Source: Panorpa germanica | Lineage: Eukaryota; Arthropoda; Insecta; Mecoptera; Panorpidae | NCBI GenBank assembly: GCA_963678705.1 | Contig: OY783214.1 | Location: 16,740,001 to 16,804,000, forward strand | Length of the DNA stretch: 64,000 nt | Direction of reading: 5' to 3' | Part shown: in pieces, positions 51,893 to 64,000 of the stretch | Position numbering within the stretch: position 1 is the first letter of the stretch | How the letters are laid out: the number at the start of each line of letters is the position of its first letter | Translations under genes and position numbers: made by a program | The notes under the pieces: generated by a model | Seen by the model: the letters and a program-made list of their open reading frames with translations, nothing else | Told to the model about the DNA's origin: nothing | The model's database searches: none

Positions 51893-53617
51893 TCAATGAA
51901 CACTACGCGTCAGTGTATAAAGTGTACGTTAAGCGCTAACACCACTCGACGCTCACTCTGAAACGTGTTTTGATGACGTCACACATGGAGAGTCACCTTA
52001 ACACTGTGCACCATAGACTCTAACCTAGACGGCAGAGGAAGTCAATGAATGTTTACACTGAGATTCAAGTTGTTAAAATAACTTAATGACTGACTGCTAA
52101 TAAGTTTCAAAATCGACAATTTAGAATATTTTTATGATTATAGCTCCTTTATGTATATTTACAAACAATAAATACTTCAAAATGTTTTCGGTAATTAGTT
52201 GAATGGTAATTGTTATATATGTAATGAAACCTATGTTATATTTGTTTTACGACTGTGTTAAGAGCAACAGCACACTAAAGACATGACTATCTTCAGACAA
52301 CTTATGTCTTATCCTAAAATAATGGAAAGATCACCAAATTTTATCTGATTGTGCGTGTCCATATATGCTGTCATGACTAGCACCTTGACAGTTTTAAAAC
52401 ACAAAGTTAAACCTATAAAGTTAATAGTCGATAATACGACACATACTATCCATTCGGGTGCGGGTCAGTGGACGCACTTGCCTGACTAATCATACCCTTA
52501 AGTATAAGTATACTCTTAAAAGGTTAAAACATAAAATAAAAACAGTAAGTGGGAATGGAGTTTTCGTATAATCTTAAAATAATTTTATTAGTAAACAAAT
52601 ATTTTATAGAATTAAGATTTAATAAAAATTAAGAGACGACTCAGTGCTCTTTACTGCTGTGTCTTCCGATTCGATCCTCGAAACAGAGATATATTCTCTG
52701 GGTTTGATTGTTATCAAATTGAATTGATTATGTATATATATAATCGTAAACTTATTAGGCAGGGATCTGGATGCATTTTTAGATACAGATAAAGTGTAAT
52801 AGATCGTCGTCATATATAGTAAATGTATCTAGATACATTATAACACTAATTACGACAACATATGCAAATCAAAGTACAATTTCCTACAGACAATAAGTAC
52901 ACAATTCAATTACTGTTAAAACACATATCATTAGATTAGACAAATTTATAAAGTTGTTTACATCGATTTGAAGTTGGTTACTTCAAACCCTGTTTAGTAT
53001 TTGGTGTTTGGTGTTTCTATCATCAACACCATTGTCCTCCCTATTGTCATACATACTGTTACAATTCTAATAGTACAATTTGCTTTACTCTCACCCCATT
53101 TCCACCCTATCCGCATTAAACCCTTTCAACCACCTATATCCTGTTTCCACAATACTCTGAACATATGGGACCATTTCATTTGCTTATAATGTTGAGTGTC
53201 GACATTCAATATGGATGAACAAATCCATCATTAAATATGTATTGAATTTTAACAATAATAACCGACGTAATGGTCCATGTGTGACCACACACCAACACGT
53301 ATATAGCACACATACACATACAAACAAACAATGATACCTGTAACAGTTGTTGTGAAATCCAATCCAATTCAATCCAATATATAGGTAATAATAATATAAA
53401 ATTCATGATGTAATCACCAAATGTGACCATCGAAGTTGAAATCGTTACAGGAAGTGGATTGTGGGTGGTTGGGTGACCTGTGACCCCTCCTCCCTTGACT
53501 CCTGATCGTGCTATGCAGTTATATGAATGAAGATTTATTCATAATTCAGTGCTTTGGAAATCAATTGGGTAATTTAAAAACTATCAATGAATAATAAAAA
53601 TATTTAGCTAATACATG
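51893..53617. other. Non-coding stretch
   Basis: No supported gene. Short frames at 53001-53189 and 53184-53430 have no motif. Confidence 0.5.
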
Positions 53618-53675
53618 TAGAAAAATGTCTTGCAGTGTATAAGTCAAACTTGCTAGCTTACTATAAGCTAATTAA
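53618..53675 (+). repeat. Dispersed ~55-bp repeat, copy 2
   Basis: GTAGAAAAATGTCTTGCAGT, then after a spacer CTTGCTAGCTTACTATAAGC and TAATT. Confidence 0.5.
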
Positions 53676-53788
53676 TGTGTTCCAATGCGATATATTATGT
53701 TGACATGTTAATGTAGTACAAAAGTAAGCTTTCACCACTGTAGAGTGTTGAGCTTTGGACTCCTTTAAGACTTTTTCCTATTCCTTTC

Positions 53789-53835
53789 CGTAGAAAATTG
53801 TCTTGCATTGTTTGCTAGCTTCCCAAAAGATAATT
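53789..53835 (+). repeat. Dispersed ~55-bp repeat, copy 3
   Basis: GTAGAAAATTGTCTTGCATT, then GTTTGCTAGCTTCCCAAAAG and ATAATT. The spacer present in copies 2 and 4 is shorter here. A 91-codon frame of unknown status follows at 53915-54190. Confidence 0.5.
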
Positions 53836-54931
53836 CTAACGTTGATGCTGGCTGGACCACAGGTAACATTGCTATCTTTTTACAATACATGATATTTTAC
53901 ATGATAAGTTAAGTATGAGAAGAGTATCAGCTCGATGCCCACAGAAGTGCAAGTTCTCTTTTAGCGAAATTTGCAGTAATTTTTTGGTCGAGTCGTCACC
54001 GTTTATGAAAGCAGGATACATTATTATATGCCAGAGACCAAACGACAGTCAAATCAATGGATTTCTGTATTTGTTCTCATTTTCCATTGTCCGTTTTCAC
54101 ATAGGTACTTTTTATTTCGTAGAGCTCATGGGTTTTCCAAAAAGTAATTTTTTTAAATATCGAAAACTCGAAATGAAACAAATCAATTGATATATATTTT
54201 TGACATGTTAAAATAAATGTAGTGCCCAATATTTCGCTCGGTAGCAATTTATTGGTTACAGCTACTAAGTAATAGAAATGTATCTTTCTTGAATATATTA
54301 TACTAGATTTATATCATCGGCTAGATGTTTCAGTTTAACCCAGTCACATAAAATACATAATAAGGGTTAGCGTCCTTATAGATTCAAGGCATATATCCCA
54401 GACATATTTCAAATAGTTTGATATATTTTGAGCTTTGTATTTTCTATGCAGATTGCGGTATTTTGTTTTATTGGATTGGTTTTAGGCAAATTTCTGTATA
54501 CATGTATAAACTGATATATTAGGAAGTGCTCCAAATAATCAAATGAGCGGCTTATGTGAAAAACAAAGACTGATATATTGAATTGTTATCTCAAAAGATT
54601 GAAAAGAATTCTATGATGTCACTTAGAATTGTTATGTACGAGTACACAGCATGAATGCTACACGAACATTATTCATATTTAATGTACATTTTCATTTTTC
54701 TTTAAACTCTAAAAAACATATTTTAAAATTTAAATATCATTAAATATTTCCAAACGACTTAATACATATCCCATCATAAATAATATATTTATGTATATCG
54801 TTAGAATCTCCCGATACTAAAAAATGCTACAATAAAACTATAAACACAGCGACGTTGGTCACAGAAATTGTCAGGTCCATTTTTGTTTTAATTTATTTTG
54901 AGTTTGACTCCACCTAGTGACGTTCCCAAGA
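53836..54931. other. Non-coding stretch
   Basis: 53915-54190 (+) is a 91-codon frame starting MRRVSARCPQKCKFSFSEIC. It is not recognised and has no start or splice context. TACGAGTA is at 54637. Confidence 0.35.
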
Positions 54932-54945
54932 AAATCACATTTCTT
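54932..54945. repeat. Target-site duplication, left copy
   Basis: AAATCACATTTCTT lies directly before the poly(T) run at 54946-54956. It is identical to 55250-55263. Confidence 0.75.
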
Positions 54946-55249
54946 TTTTTTTTTTTAATATTTATTTTATTTGTGCATCAACTTTTAATAGTTATTAGCA
55001 CTTAAAAACATATCTACATTTACAATACATCATTCGTAATTCATAATGTACAACTTATAAATATATTTATAATAAAGAGATTACATTTGTTTTGTTTATA
55101 AACTCAATAAGGTTTTTCAGATTTTTTTGCTTTTATATATCAGCCTATATTCCTGAGGCATATTACATTCTTGTCTGAGCGACGAGTATTTTGAGCAATG
55201 GAAAATAATATGCTTTACCGTTAGTAGGTTATTGCATTGTTCACATAAT
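54946..55249 (-). mobile_element. 5'-truncated jockey-like non-LTR retrotransposon
   Basis: Read on the minus strand, the copy starts LLCEQCNNLLTVKHIIFHC, continues SKYSSLRQECNMPQEYRL, and stops at 55117. A C-x2-C-x7-H-x4-C knuckle followed by a short basic tail is the standard C-terminus of jockey-type reverse transcriptase ORF2. About 170 bp of AT-rich 3' UTR then lead to a poly(A) tail (poly(T) at 54946-54956 on the + strand). Both sides carry the same 14-bp sequence, as expected from target-primed reverse transcription at a T-rich nick (CATTTCTT). The duplication is perfect, so this insertion is younger than the other retroelement fragments here. Only about 300 bp of the element remain, and it cannot move on its own. 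Confidence 0.8.
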
Positions 55250-55263
55250 AAATCACATTTCTT
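55250..55263. repeat. Target-site duplication, right copy
   Basis: AAATCACATTTCTT, identical to 54932-54945. It flanks the 5' (truncated) end of the retroelement copy. Confidence 0.75.
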
Positions 55264-58200
55264 GTGATCATCTTGCAAATTTAAATATATAAGTCCTTTA
55301 TACGCAGAAAAAGCTTAAATATACCTTGTGGCACTAAATTTTTAGGTTTTAACTTTTCCAAACCGATTGGTCAAACAATTTTATGACGATTGTTTTAAAA
55401 AATTATTGGAAACGTCTTAACCCTTTTTACCATAAAGTGCATTTAGAGAAATGTAGCTTTGTTCTTTAACATGAAAATAACAAATCAAAATTTGTAAAAA
55501 CCCTTGCATGTTAACTTTTTAAGTATCCTTACAAATTTATTGACATAACAACATAAAATTATAAAGGATATATACATATAAAGGCACACAGTAACCAAAA
55601 AAAAAATGTATCAAAAATAAAATGTCACAATACAAGAAAAAGCTCACAGGGTGGAAACGTTCAGAAGAGGGTTGAAGATGTTACATCCCAATTCTGTAAG
55701 AAGAAGGGGTGAAAAGAGTGACAGGGGGTAGAAAAATATCCGTAGTATTTTGAAACGACATTCGAAGACCACAAATCATATGTCAAATGGAGTACAAATG
55801 AAACAAGGGATGAATGGAATAGTGTAGAATATTACCATTAAGAAAAGTGGTTTGGAGTTGAAGGACAGTTATGGGGTCAATCATGATTGATCCGCTATGA
55901 GGCCACCGTGCCTTACGGTTAACTAATAAATATTAATAAAAAAATTTGTTGTTTAAAAAGAAAACCATATGGAATTTGGTGAAAATAAGAAGAGGTATCA
56001 TCACATAACTAGTGAGCGAAACTAAGAAATACGGCCACTGATATAATCGTGTAAAAGAGCCACAGAATATATAGTTTGGCAGTGACTCATGCTTAAAACA
56101 AGTAGAAATGAATATGATAAAATTCACCAATGCATCATAGATTTATACAGCTCTTATAAAATCTCTCTGCCACTGAACTCTTGTAATTTGAACTATAATA
56201 CTTAATTTAAAATTAATATTAACCTGCGGTGTAGTTCATATTTCGAAATATGGTCTGGTGTCACATGAAGTATTTAAACTATTAATACAAGAAATTAATG
56301 ATTGTCCTATTATTAAATGGTATACCATTTTATCCTAACATCCCTGTATTTCACAATGGGTGATTTCTTATAGTGTGCGGGGGTTGTTTTTCTAAATAAA
56401 GGAATGAGAACAGATCCAATGTGAAGACTATGCAAAATATAGCCAGGGTATTTTGAATATAAACCGTCAAAATATATTGTTATTTTACATGTACTTCTAT
56501 GTATATATATATACATACATATATATTTATATATGTGACGTATATATCTACAACTATATGTTTATGATATATGAGCGAGAAAAGGTGCGTTACTTAACGT
56601 CACCAGTAAGTTTTATTTATATAAAAAATGTTGATCTGTTTAAGATTTAACAAGTAATATTTATTGTCAAAGTTTATATTTTGTTATAACAAACTCCAGC
56701 GGCTGTATAAATATAATGTTGTGTGTGTTAACAGTGGGAGAGAGGGGTGTTAGGAGAGGGGTGCTGTTAATGCCTCACAATCCATTGTTGAATAAATATA
56801 AAACAAAGTTTTATGATATAACGAGAAAACATTCGATGGTGTCGGTCTGAGTTGTAGGTGACGATGTTAGAAACATTAAAACATAGATTTCTTGGGATAG
56901 TTACTTTCCTAAGTTGTTGAGTTTGTTTTTTAACATTAAGCCACTGAATTAAGTTACTGATTATATGTTTAAAGTATAAGTAATAAATTGTTAAAAGTCA
57001 TGAAGAATTTTGTAAAAAGTTTTTAAAGAGATTTGAAGGCATATAGACTACGAAAATATACTTTCTTAAATCTTTACCTTCTATTATAACGCTACTATTA
57101 TAATTTTGTTTGGTCGCATTTATGAGTTGTCAGATAGAAGGTTAATATTATATATAGGTGTATATTCCACTCATGTATCGATATTTCGGGGATGACTCAC
57201 TAATAAACTGGACGATAATGTGTATGCCATTTACTGATATCTTGCAAAATATTATACAACCATCTGAGAAAATACACATCAGAATTTGGATTAGCATTTG
57301 GATTTGGAAAACTGTCAACATAGTAGGAGGACATCGATGATAGGACTAACCATCGGAAACACGTGGACGTTAAATAAATTAAATACGTTTTATGCTTAGC
57401 GAATTATTATTTTCAATTTTCAAATAATTATTATTGCTTTGACATTATTCGCTCTCCTGTTCAGCACCGGCTATCTAGGTTCGACGTGAACTTCCTGAGG
57501 ACTTCCTGGGGACTTCTCTTTTCTTGAGGAGCGCTGCTTGGTGCACCATTTCTTATTTTCTTAAATAATTTTCCAGTTGTAGACGTGGCAAAGCTTTATG
57601 TTCATGTAGTAGCGACCCTCCACGGCAGATGTCAGTTGGGTGGTGATCAGCATCGGAAATTTTGATCAATTTTCTCTATTTCTATATATTTAATAATTTT
57701 TTGACATTTTGCTTCAGATTGTACAGAATTATATATGATACTTATTTATTTTTGAGGGATCAAAAATATGACATATATTAGTGTTATTGTATTGCGTATA
57801 CAACAGGAATTTCCATTTAAAAAAAATATATTCCCGTTTTGTGAATGTGAGAGTAAAAAGAAAAAGTAATAAAAAATGGTGAAATATGTATAGACAGATG
57901 GAAATTCTAAAATTCCAAATACCAAATAGCAGATATGTCAGGTATGTTTATCCAAATCATTTAATATTTCTATAAGAATGTTAGTTTATGAATATATATT
58001 TCTTGACAAGAAAAGAAAACACACATACGTATGCGTATTCAAACACACACACACACACACACGCATGGTCGTAAGTTGATATATGATTTGCTTTCTTCGT
58101 TGCATATTTATTTAACCAATTTTCTTAAAACATAGACCTATGCATAGACTTATGCAAATTTTTCAATTGGCGTTTTCGAATATTACTAAGATATTATTAA

Positions 58201-58271
58201 TTCAACTGAAAATGTCATGACGTAATACAAAACATGGATATTACCTTAAATCCATAAATATATAAAAGCGA

Positions 58272-58276
<5 letters not shown>
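55264..58276. other. Non-coding stretch
   Basis: No supported gene. The frame at 56453-56650 crosses a TATA-rich microsatellite. A CA run lies at 58043-58062. 57470-57545 is a GC-richer patch with CCTGAGGACTTCC and similar near-repeats, unassigned. Confidence 0.5.

Positions 58277-58349
<73 letters not shown>
58277..58349. repeat. Long (TA)n microsatellite
   Basis: About 36 uninterrupted TA units. Confidence 0.95.
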
Positions 58350-58351
<2 letters not shown>

Positions 58352-61259
58352 TTACAAACGTACAAAAATTTCAACCCTGTATATTTCACGTTTAAAATAT
58401 TTATGTTTATCTTATAAATTGTGTAATATAAAATAAATCCAATAAGTTTAAGGGGTCCATTACGCAGATTGATTCAAAGAAACCCTTAAGTTATGTGGCG
58501 TGGTCATTCTCGGGGTTCAAATGGATTTAGACATGGGGAGTTAAACAGCACGCCGCAACCGGATGATGATGCCGGATGTCTGATTTGATAGAGGTCACAG
58601 GTCGATTGAATTTTTTTTTAGTGAAATCTTAAGTTAGCAATTTTATAGCTGAATAGTTATAATAGAAGTTTGATTAGTATTTAAATGAAATTTCGTTTAA
58701 TTAAAGGTTCCACGTTATAATTTTAAATTAGTTTGATGTAGTTCAGGCGTCCTGAAAATTTCCATAATTAGTTTTTCGTTTTCTCATCGTGACATACCTT
58801 ATGAACAATTTGTAAAAGGACAATGATTGACGAATATGACCTAGCAGTTGAAATCGCCGTAAAACAATAAAGAAATTCAAAATCGACTACTATATTTCAA
58901 AATCCAGTAAATTCAATTTTGCTTAGTTTATAACAAAAATAGAAATATAAATATCTGCAATTTATACATATATCACTTCCCTACCTCGTCTTGTAATGGA
59001 AATCTCTCTCTCCCCCTTTCAATCCTCCGAATAAAATAAACATAGAAAACAATTTTATAATATACCCATATAACATTTGGATAGCAATAGTTTTCCTTCG
59101 CAATTCAAAATGAAATTGACATCATTTTTCAGTATAGTCGACCGCCACCCCGGCTGTAGCCATGGTCCATAGTACGGTATTGTACCCCAGAGTGGTTGAA
59201 ACATAGAGTCTGACATGAATATGGACTTGGAGTGCCACTTTTGACCTTTCTGACCTGCTATTTGTTATTTTATATTTCCCTATTTGTTTGGCTAGCTCTA
59301 TAAGACGGAGTACATTGGCTATCATGACGAATCGTTTACATAAATCTCGTTCTTATTTCTTCATTTTATTAGATTTATTTTAAAGATATTCTTCAATTGG
59401 TCTAATCTAATATATTTTTAGATATTTTTAAAAATCAAACTTTATTAAATTAATTATTAATTTTAGATAAAAAAAAAGGTTAGTTCTCCGTTCAGTTTTA
59501 GTTTAGAAAAGTGCCTGTAAACATTAGAAGAAACTTGAATGGGGAATTGAAATCGTCTAGGTCTTTCCTGGACATAATTAACAGATGGAGGGAATATACA
59601 TTTCAAAAGAGTTAAGGGAGACATTGCAGTGGAGTCGATTTCTGTATCAGATCGTAATGCTGTTGTTGTTCAACCCATAAAGATACCCGTTACAAATCAA
59701 TACATTATTTTGGATTGTGTTTGAGGCAATTAAATAATTATTTTTATCTTAGTCTAAAGCGAAATCTTCGCAAACAACTTTCTAAAATGTGTACGTAACA
59801 TTACGCCAATAACATTTTTATTCTTAATCAGCGATTTAATTCGTAAATCATTTAATTATTAAGGTTATTATTATAATCCAATTGTATTATAGATATAGAA
59901 GCTCTAATTAAAGTACAGGATATACACACAGACGTACATACTCGTACACACACATACGTTCACAATATCTAAGTACTTTTGATATGAATTATAATACAAA
60001 TGCAGAAACAAATGTGACAAATATTTCAGTTCAAAGCACAGAAAATGTTAATACAATATCCAAATGACATAGCCATATGAAATTCTAAAGTCTGTTAATT
60101 AATAGAAGAACAATGTATTACAGAAGTCTAATGTAGAGTAACAAAGGTACTGCTTCTAGTGAACGGACTATGCTTACATACATGGATATAATTTGTACTA
60201 TAAGATAAACAGAACAAAACTCTGAGATTTGAGTTGCCGTTTAAATCCTGCACCTACACCATCACTCCCCGTCCCCCTCGCCTTTCCTTTACACTCAATG
60301 TGCTTTATATTATTAAATATTAAATATCACATATTACAAATGAGAGAATCGTATTAAAATTAATTAAATTGATGAGTTTTCCGTTTTATTTGTTTCTAAT
60401 ATTTAACTTTGTTTCTATTTCTATATGAGTTTCCTGAATTTGTTGTTAGCGTACATGTTCGCGTTTGTACAGTGATTGAAATACAAGTGACTTAGTCCTC
60501 TATTTTATAACCTTTAGCTGTTTAACATCAGACGGTACTATATTTGATAAAATTGTGCTATTAATAAAACCGTCTAATGTTAATTGATGCGGGAAAATGT
60601 TAGAAAATAAAATCCTTAGTTTACTCTAGAAAAAATTGGTCGATTGGAAAATGTTTTAGATGCCTCTTTCCTAGACTAGAGCCTCACTGCGAAGTAGGGG
60701 TTTTAAGGGTGCAAATTTGAATTAATGGCAATACATTTTCTTTTATTATTTGTGCATCTGTACTATGAATATAATATCCGGCGGTTCTACCGTATTATTC
60801 GAAAACACAATATCAACTACTGTATCAATATCACGTACTTTTAAAATACATATTATTTATAAATCGTATACCAGAAAACCTGTTATGAAACCCCAATTGA
60901 TATTAAATAATATTCAACCCTGAGGGTTAGGGAAAACATATTTCATTTGCAGGTAATTTAAGACAAAACTTGAAAATAAACAAATTATTTGTAGCAACTG
61001 TACTTAACCTGAATTATATAAACACACACAGATTTTTAAGCAGGGTTTAAAACGCAGAATGCAGCTAGTCTGAAGTCTCGCACATTTTGTATTCCGTGCA
61101 CCACGCCAGGGTTTGCCAACATTTGCCAAGAAGGAATATTTAACGGAAAGTTAATTTGATAGTGAGTAAATTGCCAAATAACAAACTCATACCAAAATAA
61201 GTGTCATTGGTTTTGATTAACTATTAAAAAGAATTCGATAAATGTGATAGAGATTTTAT
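58350..61259. other. Non-coding; one protein-like antisense frame
   Basis: 59122-59325 (-) is open for 67 codons from its ATG (MIANVLRLIELAKQIGKYKI, ending ATAGVAVDYTEK), plus about nine codons upstream. The composition is plausible for protein, but there is no family match, promoter or splice support. TACTCGTA is at 59939. Confidence 0.35.
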
Positions 61260-61445
61260 AAGGAAGAAAGAGGGAATAAGATGTGTGACATATGTTAGGG
61301 CAAAGGAAAAGGAAGATGAAGCTTGATACACGGTTTTGAGAATGTAAAATAGTTTATGTAAGAAAATGAAATGTTGTCTGTGAATTTAAGGCGAAAGAAC
61401 ATATTGCCTGACGGCACATATGTTTAATTAATAAATACAAATATA
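61260..61445 (+). mobile_element. Non-LTR retrotransposon 3' end, copy B
   Basis: It shares with copy A (38541-38645), in order, GATGAAGCTTGAT with the same stop codon, GTTTATGTAA, then AAAATGA, TCTGTGAATTTAAGG, and ACACATATG/GCACATATG before TTAATTAATAAATACAA. Coding remains upstream of the stop are short (AKEKEDEA). The ~125-bp match places it in the same family. The 5' boundary is not clear and may lie anywhere in 61230-61300. Confidence 0.65.
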
Positions 61446-61590
61446 AAATATTTGATTGCACAAATGTTCTATATAATTTGGTATTTTTACAAGATCATAA
61501 AACTGGCGAAAATAAGATTTGTAACCACTGCGTTTTAAAATCATAGAAATGTTTATCCAAACCCATAGCATGTGCACGTTTGTTTTGCAG

Positions 61591-61730
61591 GCGACATAAA
61601 GAGATCCCACCCACCTACCCCTAAGGGTGGTTCCTGGTTACTACCTACTCGGGAGCTTGTGAAGGCTCCCACTTCTTCTACTCCCCTACTCCCTTGGTCC
61701 TCCGTCATGGGTGCACAGGGGTACATGCAT
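61591..61730 (+). other. GC-rich segment after an acceptor-like site
   Basis: GTTTGTTTTGCAG ends at 61590. From 61593 one frame is open for 46 codons to a stop at 61731, containing KGGSWLLPTRELVKAPTSST then PLLPWSSVMGAQGYMH. GC content is well above the surroundings. Possible readings are an exon of an unknown gene or a retroelement fragment. The sequence lies 150 bp after retrotransposon copy B, which favours an element origin. Confidence 0.25.
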
Positions 61731-62429
61731 TAGTGCTCACATTAAGGCCTGCTTTTGACATCACACAGTCTGTACCAAATCGGAACAACTACATAGGAGA
61801 GATGTTATAACTACCCACTTGTACCACGTGATGAGTGGAATGGGGTAGGGTGGGTGCACATGCATGTAACCCTCTGTCTCTATGACTCTACCATGTCTGA
61901 GTCGAGGTGCACAAAGAGAATTCCTTTGGAACGAAATATTCATATATAAAAACATATTAAAACATCTCTAGGCAACATATGTGAGTGGACTGCAACTACC
62001 CTATTAATTATTTAAGTTCGTATGGACGCCTGTTGACTGTTGACTGTTACCAAGGGTGGAATTACATTTTTAGTTTTTACTTCTTTTAGATTCTTTTTTT
62101 GTTAGAGATGCTTTTGTAAAAATTAACCGGATTCAGAAAGGATTTACAATATTTTTAATACAAGAGTCGATAATTGCTAGCACACTTTTGTTATACGTTG
62201 TATATTAAAATTGATTTAGCTTTTAGATGGAGCGATTTTGAATACAATATCTTGTAATTATCTTTTCTTCTTGTTAAATATATAGGAGAAAATTGTATGC
62301 ATCAAATCAAATAGGTATAAATAATTAAATTATGCGATTGTGAATATTTCAAGTATATCATCATTACTCGTTACGGTAACACCACGGCAGGGCGCGATGT
62401 GGCGCATCATCAGCGCAGCGTTCCCGTTC

Positions 62430-62527
62430 TCGTTCGCTGTTCATCGTTACACCGTTCTACCGTTCCATCGTTCACTGATGTAAGCGTTCAGGCATTTGTT
62501 ACCCGTTCACTTGTTCACTCGTTCAAA
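62430..62527. repeat. Degenerate CGTTC-based minisatellite
   Basis: CGTTC recurs at about 8-bp spacing (CGTTACAC, CGTTCTAC, CGTTCCAT, CGTTCACT) and again at 62503-62535. The frame 62399-62590 (+) crosses it and is not taken as a gene. Confidence 0.6.
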
Positions 62528-62855
62528 AACCGTTCGCTTTTCACTACATTAATAGCTGTCGAGATTGGAGATAGGAACATTGAGCATTAAGTTACATTAT
62601 TGCAAACGGATAAAATTTAATTGCATGGAAAATATCGTTCTATTTGTAATTTATGATTGATTCGGAAGTATTGTTCTATTAATTCGTTGTTTGTTGTGCA
62701 TGCACTCGTTAATGTATATGTTATGTCACTGCTATTTATAAAATGATATAATTGTGGTAGGTTACATTAGACCTTAAAATAGTTCCTTAGTTCATCTTAT
62801 ATGACTTTATCTTGCGATGCTAAATCTATCATCGGTTTCTTCATACTATATCCAG

Positions 62856-62909
62856 GTAGAAAATTGTCTTGCAATGTTTTTCACCTGCTAGCTTACCACT
62901 AGTTAATTT
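62856..62909 (+). repeat. Dispersed ~55-bp repeat, copy 4
   Basis: GTAGAAAATTGTCTTGCAAT, then TTTTTCACCTGCTAGCTTAC and AGTTAATTTC. This copy is the nearest to an apparent consensus. Confidence 0.55.
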
Positions 62910-63298
62910 CAAGTTTTATTTTCTATCTGAATAACGTTTGATAGTGTGTACGAAACTAAGTTAAAAGACAGCATCAATGCCGCAGCGGTAACGTGTTCTA
63001 AATTACATTGAAGATCGTAATATTTCTAGACTATAGTCGATTGAATTTTGAATCTAATGATAGTGTTATAATGGTCGTTGGTTATTGCAAATCAGAATAT
63101 CACCTCCCTCCTCACCCCTAGTTATCATGACGTCTAACAATAAATATTGATGGTTCACACTTTAAAACAACACAGAGAGAAGAAATCATTTGTTCATATT
63201 GGAAAACAAATATCAGAACTAATAAGACTTATCAAACGCAAACTTGAATATTCTTCAGGTATGCCACATCTAATGTGTCAAATAGTTGCATAAGATGC
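62910..63298. other. Non-coding stretch
   Basis: No coding or repeat signal seen. Confidence 0.5.
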
Positions 63299-63600
63299 AG
63301 TTGTAGCGTAGACACTGCTACGTTGATCTGTTAAATTCGTAGCTATATTAACGTAGCAATGTAGTGTATGGTAGAACTGATGCAGGAATTGTACAAGACA
63401 GATTGTAGATCACGCCTTTCCTGCTTCACCACCTCCTGCACGATTTCAGAATGTTCTGCGTCGCAGATCTTCCTCTGACACCCACTTCTCTGACAAGCAT
63501 CGGCTTACAATTACAGCCGCTTGTGCTGACTGACAATATTAGACGCCTTCCCACGTCACAAGACGTTCTCTGTAACATTCACAAGACGTACAATGGTTTG
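63299..63600. other. GC-richer island with fold-back sequence
   Basis: At 63312-63370, ACACTGCTACGTTGA and the later TAACGTAGCAATGTAGTGT are imperfect reverse complements. Downstream, 63400-63530 is close to balanced GC and has a + frame of about 45 codons containing DHAFPASPPPARFQNVLRRR then SSSDTHFSDKHRLTI. No splice signals or family match. It may be an element remnant or an exon of unknown type. Confidence 0.25.
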
Positions 63601-64000
63601 CTTTGAAAGAATGTCACAAATTTTGTTATATAATTTACACTTTCTGCTTTGTCAATGACCTTAGTAAAATTGTATTACCCAGATAGGAAATACAACGTGA
63701 TGCAACACTTGTGGCAAGCTAGCAAGAGTCTAAGGGTGCGTGAGGGTATATGAGAGATAGAAAATAAACTTTGGAAATATTTTAAAATTGCACTAACAAT
63801 AAACAGAAGCAAATCAATCTCCGCATGAGTATGATTAAGCTTTTAATCTTTGAAAAGGTATTCTTAATTTGTTTTTAGTTGATAGTCTATGAATTGTAAC
63901 CCAACTTAGCAAATGATGTAGTTCTATTTAACAGTAGGTTCAGTAGAGAAAGACTGTAAGCCTATAATAATAAGTAACGTATTGTGAAAGTTATACCTAA
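63601..64000. other. Non-coding window edge
   Basis: AT-rich, without coding signal. A possible fifth, inverted partial copy of the dispersed repeat (TTGCTAGCTTGCCACAAGTG read on the minus strand) lies at about 63704-63727. Confidence 0.4.

Noticed and set aside
51718-51961. Opposed 61- and 60-codon frames
   Set aside because: Both are produced by the hexamer minisatellite.
55264-55330. Continuation of the retroelement frame (minus: AFSAYKGLIYLNLQDDHK)
   Set aside because: It is open next to the knuckle and looked like more ORF2, but the perfect 14-bp duplication at 55250-55263 marks the element's end there. Kept as the main way the boundary could be wrong.
62399-62590. 63-codon + frame
   Set aside because: It runs through the CGTTC minisatellite and has no support outside it.

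Overview
The window reads as nuclear DNA of an arthropod, most likely an insect. It is roughly two-thirds A+T by eye. It has no long open reading frame, many dinucleotide microsatellites, decayed non-LTR retrotransposons, and eukaryotic splice-site patterns. There is no sign of bacterial operons, rRNA, convincing tRNA, CRISPR or viral genes. The exact taxon cannot be fixed from the sequence. I found no complete protein-coding gene. Most short open frames are chance, repeat-derived, or transposon fossils.

Layout. 1-14.6 kb is intergenic-looking DNA with a weak exon candidate (889-960), a G-quadruplex-forming tract (2251-2279), a hAT-like element holding two copies of a 193-bp repeat (11919-12612), and a large imperfect inverted repeat (13259-13673). 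At 14.6-14.93 kb there is a plausible non-coding first exon on the + strand with a strong splice donor. A 32-nt micro-exon with very good splice signals lies at 35399-35430. If both are real, most of the window from 14.9 kb onward is long intron of one + strand gene whose coding part lies outside; this is inference. 18951-19187 is a short hAT-like non-autonomous element. 30.8-31.9 kb holds three tandem copies of a 202-bp unit next to GC-rich terminal-like sequence.

Non-LTR retrotransposon remnants occur at 32.0-32.3 kb (-), 36.3-36.6 kb (+), 38.2-38.6 kb (+), 54.95-55.25 kb (-) and 61.3-61.4 kb (+). The 54.95-55.25 kb copy is a 5'-truncated insertion with a poly(A) tail and a perfect 14-bp target-site duplication. 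The 38 kb and 61 kb copies share a 3' end and so belong to one family.

Three patterns cross the whole window and are not explained by any one element: short arrays with an exact 7-bp period, each anchored on a CG dinucleotide; an excess of the 8-mer TACTCGTA and its complement (16 copies counted by eye); and a dispersed repeat of about 55 bp present at least four times. I did not find a new multi-gene system. The most interesting material is this repeat structure and the possible transcription unit.
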